From JBGTCY01 sp041748615 (GTDB lineage Bacteria > Bacteroidota > Bacteroidia > Chitinophagales > CAIOSU01), in the NCBI GenBank assembly GCA_041748615.1, contig JBGTCY010000037.1, positions 1 through 15,669 of the forward strand: a stretch of 15,669 bases of DNA, in the 5' to 3' direction. Shown piece by piece: positions 7,782-13,718 of the stretch (the first letter of the stretch is position 1; each line of letters begins with the position of its first letter). Under the pieces are notes generated by a model. The model was given only the letters and a program-made list of their open reading frames with translations, made no database searches and was not told the origin of the DNA. Position numbers and translations under genes: made by a program.

Positions 7782-8306
7782 TTAATCCCTGTCCGTCTTA
7801 AACCCAATTCTTCTCCTCGGCTCTGCGGGCGGGTTCAGCAATTGTTTTAATGCCGAAAAGATTGCCTGAATGTCTTCATCATGCCCGGTAATTTTCTTTT
7901 CCAACTGTTCCAATTTCAGGAGAATGTCTATATGTGTCAGAAGCATTTCCCTCAGTTTGGTAAAAATGCGGATGATGCGGATATTAACTTCTATCGCTCT
8001 ATCGCTGTTCAATACGCTGGAAAGCATGGCAACTCCTTGTTCGGTGAAAGCCATAGGAGCATATCTTGTTCCTCCCCAACTTGAGGTGCCAAATTGGCTC
8101 CTCAAGTTTTGCAGTTCATCATCGGTTAACTCAAACATAAAATCATCAGGAAAACGAGCGATGTTTCTCCTAACCTGTCGTTTTAAATATTTTGTCTCAA
8201 CTGCATATAGTTTCCCTAAATCACTATCCAACATCACTTTGTGTCCCCTGATAAGGAATATCTTATTCATGATGACTTCATCAGGGATTGTAATGCTTTT
8301 TGACAT
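7782..8306 (-). CDS. ORF6N-domain protein (phage antirepressor-like DNA-binding domain)
   Basis: The 174-residue protein carries an ORF6N domain at about residues 11-95: DEVIMNKIFLIRGHKVMLDSDLGKLY, RRNIARFPDDFMFELTDDE and RYAPMAFTEQGVAMLSSVL. ORF6N is a KilA-N-associated domain known from phage and viral antirepressors and from many stand-alone bacterial proteins of unknown role. The domain is followed by a predicted coiled coil (about 105-140, LLKLEQLEKKI) and a basic tail (PRRRIGFKTDRD). Many bacterial members have this architecture. ATG start. The gene is isolated between the barrel gene and polA and lies within a 23-bp near-perfect inverted repeat with a short tandem repeat at its 5' side, suggesting it arrived as an insertion or cassette. 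No integrase or other phage gene is nearby. Confidence 0.88.
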   Translation of the reverse strand: MSKSITIPDEVIMNKIFLIRGHKVMLDSDLGKLYAVETKYLKRQVRRNIARFPDDFMFELTDDELQNLRSQFGTSSWGGTRYAPMAFTEQGVAMLSSVLNSDRAIEVNIRIIRIFTKLREMLLTHIDILLKLEQLEKKITGHDEDIQAIFSALKQLLNPPAEPRRRIGFKTDRD

Positions 8307-8355
8307 AAATCTTATTTTTCAATAAAATTAATTTGAATTCAGATTGAACGCTGAC

Positions 8356-8382
8356 TGATTATGATGATTATGGTTGATTATG
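8356..8382 (+). repeat. three tandem TGATTATG units
   Basis: TGATTATG occurs at 8356-8363, 8365-8372 and 8375-8382, with spacers of one and two bases. It sits between the ORF6N start and the right arm of the inverted repeat. The function is unknown; it could be a remnant of repetitive intergenic DNA or a binding-site array. Confidence 0.7.
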
Positions 8383-8393
8383 ATAAAGCAAAT

Positions 8394-8416
8394 TGCCACG
8401 AATGCACGAATAAAAA
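8394..8416 (+). repeat. right arm of the 23-bp inverted repeat around the ORF6N gene
   Basis: Positions 8394-8416 (TGCCACGAATGCACGAAT and five A) pair with 7721-7743, with one mismatch. The arm lies 24 bp before the 3' end of polA. The flanking bases show no clear target-site duplication. Confidence 0.75.
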
Positions 8417-8439
8417 TCAACAGTGTTCTATCAACCCGA

Positions 8440-11292
8440 CTAATGCGCCTCCAACCAATTTCCACCCACCCCCATCTCCACCTTTATCGGCACTGGCAGT
8501 TCCAGCGCGTTTTTCATGCACTCTTCGATGAGCGGTTTGATTATTTCCAATTCATCTTTATGCGCGTCAAACACCAACTCGTCATGCACCTGTAACGTCA
8601 TGCGGCTTTTGAATTGATGCTTATTAAATTCATTGTAAATGCGGTTCATCGCGATTTTTATCATGTCGGCTGCAGTGCCTTGTATGGGAGTGTTAATCGC
8701 GTTGCGCTCGGCAAATCCGCGCACGGTGTGGTTCTTGCTGTTGATGTCGGGCAGCCTGCGCTTCCTGCCTTTCAGGGTTTCGGCATAACCTTTTTCCCGC
8801 GCTAAATCAATCGCTTCGTCCATGTAGCGCTTGATGCCGGGATAGGTCTTGAAATAATTTTCAATAATTTCTTTCGCCTCGCTGCGGCTCAGGCTGCTGC
8901 GCTGCGACAAGCCGAAAGCCGAGATGCCGTAGATGATGCCGAAGTTCACCATTTTGGCGTTGCCGCGCATCTCTTTGGTGACTTCCTCCAGCGGCACGCC
9001 ATAGACGTTGGCGGCTGTCGCAAGGTGAATGTCGAGGTCGTTGTTGAACGCATCGAGCATCGCTTCATCTTTGCTAATTGCTGCCACGAGGCGCAGTTCA
9101 ATCTGCGAATAGTCAGCCGAAAGAATGACATGTTCCGCATCACGAGGGATGAATGCCTTGCGCACTTTACGTCCGTTCTCCGTGCGAATGGGAATATTTT
9201 GCAAATTCGGATTAGTACTGCTCAACCTGCCGGTAGCGGCAACGGTTTGATTAAACGTAGTGTGAATACGTTGCGTTTTCGGATTGACCAACGATGGCAA
9301 AGCATCCACATAGGTAGATTTCAGTTTCACCAACTCGCGGTAGTCCTGAATGAGTTTTGCGATTTCATGTTCGTGCGCGAGTTTCGATAGCACCTCTTCA
9401 CCAGTAGAAAACTGACCGGTTTTTGTTTTTTTTCCTTCGTAGGGAATTTTCATTTTAACAAACAATACCTCACCCAATTGTTTGGGCGAGTCAAGGTTGA
9501 ATGACGTTCCCGCGATTTCAAAAATTTTGATCTGTGCCTGCCGCGAGTCACGTTCCAATTCTTTTGAATAAATATTCAGATAATCCACATCCACTTTTAC
9601 GCCTTCAAATTCCATATCCGCCAGCGTGCGCACCAAAGGCGCTTCAATTTCATGAAACAATTCCTCATAAGCCTCAGCGTTGATTTTCGGAGCGAAAATC
9701 TCTTTCAATTGCAATGTGATGTCCGCGTCCTCCACCGCGTATTCTTTAATCACCTCCAACTCAACATCGCGCATGCTGCCCTGGTTTTTTCCTTTCTTGC
9801 CAATGAGCGTTTCGATGGAAACCGGTGAATATCCAAGATAATTTTCCGCCAGTACATTCATATTATGGCGTGTTTCATTATCCAATAAATAATGCGCCAC
9901 CATGGTATCAAACAGTTCGCCCCGCACTTCCACGCCATAACTTTTCAGCACAATCAAATCGAATTTAATATTCTGTCCGATTTTCAAAATCTTTTCATCT
10001 TCAAAAACCGGACTGAACTCCCGCAATATATTTTCCGCTTCCGCCCTCACTTCCGGAAACGGAATGTAATATCCTTTGTACGGCTCAAAGCTGAATGACA
10101 ACCCTACGATTTCACAATCAGTCGCGACAATCGAAGTCGTTTCCGTATCAAAACAAAATTGTTTCTGCTCCATCAGCAATTCAATCAACTTTTTTCTATC
10201 CTCAACAGAACTCACCATCACATACTCATGCGGCACGTTATCAATATTTTTTCCTACTCCAACACCCTCCACCGTCTGCGAGATATCGTCCATTGACTGC
10301 GGACTTCCCCCCAACTGTGGGCTGTGGACTGCGGGCTGTGGGCTATCCCCAAACAAATCCAACGTCATCCCCACAGCCGTTTTCTTCGCCACCGGCTGAT
10401 TGACCGAAAATTCTTCGCCCAAAATCCTTTTACCCAGCGTGCGGAATTCCAATTCGGAAAAAAGCTTCATTAATTTTTTCTTGTCCGGCTCGGTGATGAT
10501 TAATTTATCTTCCTCCACTTCCACCGGAGCATCAATGATGATGGTAGCTAATTTTTTTGAAATCACCGCCAGTTCTTTATTTTCTTCCACCTTCTCTTTC
10601 ATCTTGCCGGTGAGCTTGTCGGTATTCGCCAACAAATTTTCCAGACTGCCAAATTCATTCACAAACTTGATGGCGGTTTTCTCGCCCACGCCCGGAATAC
10701 CCGGTATATTATCAACGCTGTCACCCATCAAGCCGAGAATGTCAATCACTTTTTTCACATCGTCAATCTGCCATTTTTCGCAGATTTCCTTCACGCCCAA
10801 CACCTCGTGCGGCTTGCCCATGTAAGGCGGCTTCCAGATAAAAATATTTTCCGACACCAACTGTCCGAAATCTTTGTCGGGCGTCACCATAAATACTTTG
10901 TAGCCGTGCCGCTCCGCTTTCTTCGCAATCGTGCCGATTAAATCATCCGCTTCATAACCCTCCAACTCAATAATCGGAATGTCAAATGCCTGAATGATTT
11001 CTCGGATATACGGCACGGAAGTCAAAATATCTTCAGGCGTTTCCTGCCGGTTGGCTTTGTAAAAATCATGCTCCACCGCGCGGTCGGACTGTCCTAGATC
11101 AAACACCACCGCGATGTGCGTAGGTTTTTCTTTCCGGAGCAAATCATACAGCGTATTGGTGAACCCGAAAATCGCGGACGTGTTCAGTCCCTTCGAGTTG
11201 TGAATGGGATTTTTCGCCAGCGCGTAATAGGCGCGAAAAATCAAAGCATAAGCATCCAGCAGGAATATTTTTTTTTCAGGATTGTCAGGCAC
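8440..11292 (-). CDS. polA: DNA polymerase I
   Basis: The 950-residue protein is full-length PolA for Okazaki fragment maturation and repair synthesis. Domains in order: 5' nuclease (1 to about 290; DAYALIFRAYYAL, EGYEADDLIG, VTPDKDFGQL, GLMGDSVDNIPGIPGVGEKTA), a low-complexity linker (about 297-355), 3'-5' exonuclease (about 356-545) and polymerase (about 546-950). Proofreading residues are intact: D382 and E384, D445, and Y518/D522. Polymerase motif A has D727 (SADYSQIELR), motif B has R776, K780, F784 and Y788, and motif C has H903-D904-E905. The start is GTG at 11292, as there is no in-frame ATG before residue 158 and the domain begins at once. The linker is partly encoded by a 7-bp tandem repeat. 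Gene order places it divergent from rpsU. Confidence 0.97.
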   Translation of the reverse strand: MPDNPEKKIFLLDAYALIFRAYYALAKNPIHNSKGLNTSAIFGFTNTLYDLLRKEKPTHIAVVFDLGQSDRAVEHDFYKANRQETPEDILTSVPYIREIIQAFDIPIIELEGYEADDLIGTIAKKAERHGYKVFMVTPDKDFGQLVSENIFIWKPPYMGKPHEVLGVKEICEKWQIDDVKKVIDILGLMGDSVDNIPGIPGVGEKTAIKFVNEFGSLENLLANTDKLTGKMKEKVEENKELAVISKKLATIIIDAPVEVEEDKLIITEPDKKKLMKLFSELEFRTLGKRILGEEFSVNQPVAKKTAVGMTLDLFGDSPQPAVHSPQLGGSPQSMDDISQTVEGVGVGKNIDNVPHEYVMVSSVEDRKKLIELLMEQKQFCFDTETTSIVATDCEIVGLSFSFEPYKGYYIPFPEVRAEAENILREFSPVFEDEKILKIGQNIKFDLIVLKSYGVEVRGELFDTMVAHYLLDNETRHNMNVLAENYLGYSPVSIETLIGKKGKNQGSMRDVELEVIKEYAVEDADITLQLKEIFAPKINAEAYEELFHEIEAPLVRTLADMEFEGVKVDVDYLNIYSKELERDSRQAQIKIFEIAGTSFNLDSPKQLGEVLFVKMKIPYEGKKTKTGQFSTGEEVLSKLAHEHEIAKLIQDYRELVKLKSTYVDALPSLVNPKTQRIHTTFNQTVAATGRLSSTNPNLQNIPIRTENGRKVRKAFIPRDAEHVILSADYSQIELRLVAAISKDEAMLDAFNNDLDIHLATAANVYGVPLEEVTKEMRGNAKMVNFGIIYGISAFGLSQRSSLSRSEAKEIIENYFKTYPGIKRYMDEAIDLAREKGYAETLKGRKRRLPDINSKNHTVRGFAERNAINTPIQGTAADMIKIAMNRIYNEFNKHQFKSRMTLQVHDELVFDAHKDELEIIKPLIEECMKNALELPVPIKVEMGVGGNWLEAH
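10297..10342 (+). repeat. heptanucleotide tandem repeat inside the polA coding sequence
   Basis: Four adjacent 7-bp units lie at 10315-10342: CTGTGGG, CTGTGGA, CTGCGGG, CTGTGGG. A related unit, CTGCGGA, lies at 10297-10303. On the polA strand this encodes roughly residues 317-332 (SPQPAVHSPQLGGSPQ) of the linker between the 5' nuclease and the exonuclease domain. The period is not a multiple of three, so the units are read in different frames. Confidence 0.85.
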
Positions 11293-11306
11293 GGGGGAGG
11301 GGGATT

Positions 11307-11363
11307 AAAGTTTAATGTTCAAAGTCTAAAGTCTAAAAATCTAACATCTACTGCCAAAAGTCT
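11307..11363 (+). repeat. degenerate heptad repeat in the polA-rpsU intergenic region
   Basis: Eight consecutive units can be read: AAAGTTT, AATGTTC, AAAGTCT, AAAGTCT, an 8-bp AAAAATCT, AACATCT, ACTGCCA and AAAGTCT. The repeat starts 14 bp upstream of the polA start codon. It is a second 7-bp-period repeat, with a different sequence from the one inside polA. Confidence 0.75.
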
Positions 11364-11380
11364 ATCATTTTTCATTCGCA

Positions 11381-11410
11381 CAAAAATACATGAAGAGCTT
11401 CACTATGAAA
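11381..11410 (-). promoter_or_regulatory. possible polA promoter
   Basis: On the minus strand TATTTTTG (11388 to 11381) fits the -7 consensus TAnnTTTG. Eighteen bases further upstream is TTTC, a one-base mismatch to the -33 TTTG. If used, the polA leader would be about 80 nt long and would contain the heptad repeat. The match is only moderate. Confidence 0.35.
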
Positions 11411-11525
11411 CTTTATCACCCAAGTTGATGCACAAATGAACATTGTTGCCGTCCCTCTGCACCCGTCTTTATTAGAATAAAATTGTATAACCCGCAAAAA
11501 ATCATCAACCCTTTCACAAAACCCT

Positions 11526-11556
11526 TTTGTATTTTATTGAGAATCACTTATATTTG
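11526..11556 (+). promoter_or_regulatory. Bacteroidota-type promoter of rpsU
   Basis: TTTG at 11526-11529, a 19-bp spacer and TATATTTG at 11549-11556 match the -33/-7 consensus TTTG-N19-TAnnTTTG without a mismatch. Transcription should start near 11560-11565, giving a leader of roughly 11-16 nt. It probably drives rpsU and may read on into the Xer recombinase and hpf genes. Confidence 0.8.
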
Positions 11557-11575
11557 CCGCTCAAAAAAAATTAAA

Positions 11576-11773
11576 ATGCTCATTATTGACGTCAGAGACA
11601 GCGACTCCATTGACAAAGCGCTGAAAAAATACAAAAAGAAGTTTGAAAAAGCCGGCACGATTAAGGAATTGCGCAGAAGGCAAGCTTTTACCAAACCCTC
11701 CGTTAAAAGGAGAACTGAAGTTCTCAAAGCGGTTTATCGCCAGCAGATGACCGATAGTGGAATGTTCCAGTAA
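11576..11773 (+). CDS. rpsU: 30S ribosomal protein S21
   Basis: The 65-residue protein begins MLIIDVRDSDSIDKALKKYKK and contains KELRRRQAFTKPSVKRR, the standard pattern of the short Bacteroidota S21. S21 sits on the platform of the 30S subunit near the anti-Shine-Dalgarno end of 16S rRNA and helps initiation. It is small and very basic, as expected. I chose the ATG at 11576 because it gives the family N-terminus and lies just after a perfect promoter; a longer in-frame reading from 11483 would run through that promoter. It is followed by a small hairpin and the Xer gene, the usual Bacteroidota order. Confidence 0.95.
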   Translation: MLIIDVRDSDSIDKALKKYKKKFEKAGTIKELRRRQAFTKPSVKRRTEVLKAVYRQQMTDSGMFQ

Positions 11774-11797
11774 TTTCTGCCTGTTTTTTTCCGCCTT

Positions 11798-11817
11798 GCA
11801 TATTCTTTACAATATGC
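11798..11817 (+). other. small hairpin between rpsU and the Xer gene
   Basis: GCATATT (11798-11804) and AATATGC (11811-11817) form a perfect 7-bp stem with a 6-nt loop, 16 bp before the next start codon. No T-run follows, so it is not a standard terminator. It may act as an RNA processing or stability element that lets rpsU be expressed above the downstream genes. Confidence 0.45.
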
Positions 11818-11832
11818 TTAATTCATTTGCTG

Positions 11833-12708
11833 ATGCAATACGACAACTTTATCAGCTTTCTTAAAAATGAAAAAAGGTATTCACCCCATACTCTGATTTC
11901 ATATCAAAATGATTTGGGTCAGTTCAGCCTTTATTTAGAAAATCAATATACCTTAAATTCACCCTCTGAGATTACACATTTCCATATCCGTTCATGGATG
12001 GTTGAATTAATGAATCATGGAATAAAATCACGCTCAATCAACCGGAAACTTTCCACGATCAAGTCATGGTTCAGGTTTTTAATTAAAAACGGAACGGTCA
12101 ATATCAACCCCACGGTCAAAATTCAATCTCCAAAGACTTCAAAGAAGTTACCGTCATTCGTTGATGACACCGGTACCGATAAAATGTTTAATGAAATTGA
12201 GTTTAAAGAAGGGTTTGCAGGTTTGAGGGATAAACTTATTCTCGATATTCTATACTCTACCGGACTCCGATTATCTGAGTTAATCAACCTCAAAGAATCT
12301 GATATCCAATATAGCAGGGGTGAGGTGAAAGTGCTCGGTAAAGGAAACAAACAACGGATTATTCCACTTGACAGAACATTGCTTGAACGAATCAATCAAT
12401 ACAAGGAGGAGAAATGCAAGCATTTTCAGAACGAATATTTAATCATAACCGACTCAGGAAATAAGATGTATCCGAAATTTGCATACAGGATTGTAAATCG
12501 TTATTTGAGTTTAGTGACGACAGTTGACAAAAAAAGTCCTCATACATTAAGGCATACTTTTGCCACTCATTTGGTGAATAACGGGGCGGAACTGAACGCG
12601 GTGAAAGAGTTATTAGGTCATTCCAGCCTTGCCGCGACACAGGTTTACACGCATAATAATATAGAAAAACTCAAAGACACTTATAAAAAAGCTCATCCTA
12701 AAGCATAA
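11833..12708 (+). CDS. tyrosine recombinase XerC/XerD
   Basis: This 291-residue site-specific recombinase is expected to resolve chromosome dimers at dif. It has an N-terminal SAM-like core-binding domain (about 1-85; FISFLKNEKRYSPHTLISYQNDL) and a C-terminal catalytic domain. All active-site residues are visible: R146 (STGLRLSEL), K170 (KVLGKGNKQR), H237 and R240 (SPHTLRHTFATH), H263 (ELLGHSS) and nucleophile Y272 (TQVYTH). The length and the lack of accessory domains indicate a housekeeping Xer enzyme rather than a phage or transposon integrase, as does its place between rpsU and hpf. XerC and XerD cannot be told apart from sequence alone here. I chose the ATG at 11833 over a TTG two codons upstream. 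It ends 3 bp before hpf, so the two are probably co-transcribed. Confidence 0.95.
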   Translation: MQYDNFISFLKNEKRYSPHTLISYQNDLGQFSLYLENQYTLNSPSEITHFHIRSWMVELMNHGIKSRSINRKLSTIKSWFRFLIKNGTVNINPTVKIQSPKTSKKLPSFVDDTGTDKMFNEIEFKEGFAGLRDKLILDILYSTGLRLSELINLKESDIQYSRGEVKVLGKGNKQRIIPLDRTLLERINQYKEEKCKHFQNEYLIITDSGNKMYPKFAYRIVNRYLSLVTTVDKKSPHTLRHTFATHLVNNGAELNAVKELLGHSSLAATQVYTHNNIEKLKDTYKKAHPKA

Positions 12709-12711
12709 ACT

Positions 12712-13011
12712 ATGGCAATTAGAATTCAAACTATCCATTTCACTGCGGATAAGAAGTTGATAGATTTTGCTGAAAAGAAAATCGGCAAACTGACCAATTT
12801 GTTCGATATTATCCTTGATGTGGATGTTTATCTGAAATTTGACAGCGCGAACAGTCAGATTAAGGATAAAGCGGCTGAACTGAAGGTGGCAGTTCCAGGT
12901 ACAACCCTGTTTGCCAGTGAAACCAGCAAGACTTTCGAAACAGCAATTGACGAAGCGGTAAGTTCGATGAAAAGGCAGTTGAAAAAGCACAAAGACAAAC
13001 TAAAAAATTAA
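12712..13011 (+). CDS. hpf: ribosome hibernation promoting factor / RaiA-family protein
   Basis: The 99-residue protein matches the short HPF/YfiA (RaiA) fold: MAIRIQTIHFTADKKLIDFAEKKIGKL, a central DVDVYLKFD strand, LKVAVPGTTLFASETSKTFETAIDEAVSSMKRQLKKHK and a lysine-rich C-terminal helix. Such proteins bind the 30S decoding centre across the tRNA and mRNA channel and silence ribosomes in stationary phase. The length is that of the short form, without the dimerisation domain of long HPF. ATG start 3 bp after the recombinase stop. It is followed by a separate promoter for the tRNA cluster. Calling it HPF rather than RaiA/YfiA is a matter of convention. Confidence 0.92.
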   Translation: MAIRIQTIHFTADKKLIDFAEKKIGKLTNLFDIILDVDVYLKFDSANSQIKDKAAELKVAVPGTTLFASETSKTFETAIDEAVSSMKRQLKKHKDKLKN

Positions 13012-13024
13012 TTTTGGCTTCCTG

Positions 13025-13056
13025 TTTGTTATTAATCTGAATTTTCTGTAAGTTTG
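13025..13056 (+). promoter_or_regulatory. Bacteroidota-type promoter of the tRNA-tuf cluster
   Basis: TTTG at 13025-13028, a 20-bp spacer and TAAGTTTG at 13049-13056 match the -33/-7 consensus exactly. It lies 50 bp before the first tRNA and just after hpf, so it should give the tRNA cluster, and perhaps tuf, expression independent of the rpsU-Xer-hpf genes. Confidence 0.8.
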
Positions 13057-13106
13057 CAATCCTTTTTCGAGAGGAATGACTTTTTTATGTCATTTTTTGA
13101 AGGATT

Positions 13107-13180
13107 GCCAGTGTAGCTCAGTTGGCCAGAGCAGCTGATTTGTAATCAGCTGGTCGGGGGTTCGAATCCCTCCACTGGCT
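13107..13180 (+). tRNA. tRNA-Thr (anticodon TGT)
   Basis: Acceptor stem GCCAGTG pairs with CACTGGC at 13173-13179, discriminator T. The anticodon stem is GCTGA/TCAGC with loop TTTGTAA; anticodon TGT at 13141-13143. The T-arm contains GTTCGAATC. CCA is not encoded. Confidence 0.97.
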
Positions 13181-13213
13181 CTTGTTTTTTGAAATAAAAT
13201 GAAAGATGATTTC

Positions 13214-13296
13214 GGGGAGATACCGAAGTGGCCAAACGGGGCAGACTGTAAATCTGTTGACTTATGTCTTCGTAGGTTCGAATCCTGCTCTCCCCA
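13214..13296 (+). tRNA. tRNA-Tyr (anticodon GTA)
   Basis: Acceptor stem GGGGAGA pairs with TCTCCCC at 13289-13295, discriminator A. It is a class II tRNA of 83 nt with a long variable arm, as expected for bacterial Tyr. Loop CTGTAAA gives anticodon GTA at 13248-13250. T-loop GTTCGAATC. CCA is not encoded. Confidence 0.97.
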
Positions 13297-13339
13297 CATT
13301 CGGGTGAAATGATTGTTCTTTTAAATATTTAATTATTAA

Positions 13340-13412
13340 GCGGGAGTAGCTCAGTTGGTAGAGCGACAGCCTTCCAAGCTGTAGGTCGCGGGTTCGAACC
13401 TCGTCTCCCGCT
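13340..13412 (+). tRNA. tRNA-Gly (anticodon TCC)
   Basis: Acceptor stem GCGGGAG pairs with CTCCCGC at 13405-13411, discriminator T. Anticodon stem ACAGC/GCTGT with loop CTTCCAA; anticodon TCC at 13373-13375. T-arm with GGTTCGAACC. CCA is not encoded. Confidence 0.97.
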
Positions 13413-13448
13413 CTGAGAGGAGAAAAGGAGAGTTCTTTAGAATAAAAA

Positions 13449-13526
13449 GAGGGAACACCACAGTTGGAAGAGCAACAACTTTACAAGTTGTAGTTCGTGT
13501 CTGTCTGAGGTGGATTGTCTCCCGCT
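13449..13526 (+). pseudogene. degenerate tRNA-like copy, probably derived from tRNA-Gly
   Basis: The segment aligns with the tRNA-Gly just upstream: CAGTTGG of the D-loop, AGAGC, an anticodon arm, and a 3' end GTCTCCCGCTC identical to tRNA-Gly. The D-stem is broken, the acceptor stem pairs at only five of seven positions, and the T-arm has lost TTCGA and carries about five extra bases. The anticodon stem is still perfect (ACAAC/GTTGT) through a paired G-C to A-T change; the loop is TTTACAA, which would read TAC. A functional tRNA is unlikely. Confidence 0.7.
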
Positions 13527-13546
13527 CATTGAAAGATGTAGGGAAT

Positions 13547-13618
13547 GCCGATGTAGCTCAGGGGTAGAGCGTTTCCTTGGTAAGGAAGAGGTCTCGGGTT
13601 CAATTCCCGACATCGGCT
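13547..13618 (+). tRNA. tRNA-Thr (anticodon GGT)
   Basis: Acceptor stem GCCGATG pairs with CATCGGC at 13611-13617, discriminator T. Anticodon loop TTGGTAA gives GGT at 13579-13581. T-arm CGGGTTCAATTCCCG is intact. CCA is not encoded. It is the last tRNA before tuf, the usual Bacteroidota order. Confidence 0.97.
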
Positions 13619-13718
13619 CATCTACCGGGGCTAAATTTTAAGTTCATTTTAAAAATGTATTTATTCTAATTTTTTTTATAATTATTAATCAACAAAGACA
13701 ACCAAAAAACAGTTAACC

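Larger units (their letters stand above)
11293..11575. other. divergent polA-rpsU intergenic region
   Basis: This 283-bp stretch contains no gene that I can support. It holds a C-rich leader directly before the polA GTG, the heptad repeat at 11307-11363, a possible polA promoter at 11381-11410 and a strong rpsU promoter at 11526-11556. I see nothing definite between 11411 and 11525. Confidence 0.7.

Noticed and set aside
7711..8420. ORF6N region as a classical insertion sequence or prophage piece
   Set aside because: There is no transposase, integrase or clear target-site duplication, so only an inverted-repeat-bounded unit is claimed.
11483..11575. N-terminal extension of S21
   Set aside because: It would translate through the perfect promoter, and S21 proteins of this phylum begin MLII.
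11827..12708. Xer recombinase as the integrase of a mobile element at the tRNA cluster
   Set aside because: Its size and its place between rpsU and hpf fit the housekeeping Xer enzyme, and no attachment-site duplication was seen at the tRNA ends.
13090..13299. Minus-strand frame of 69 codons with GGIRTPDQLITNQLLWPTELH
   Set aside because: It is the antisense of the tRNA-Thr and tRNA-Tyr genes, a well-known false protein call.
13619..13718. Separate tuf promoter
   Set aside because: The gap is AT-rich, but no TAnnTTTG element with a correctly spaced TTTG is present.
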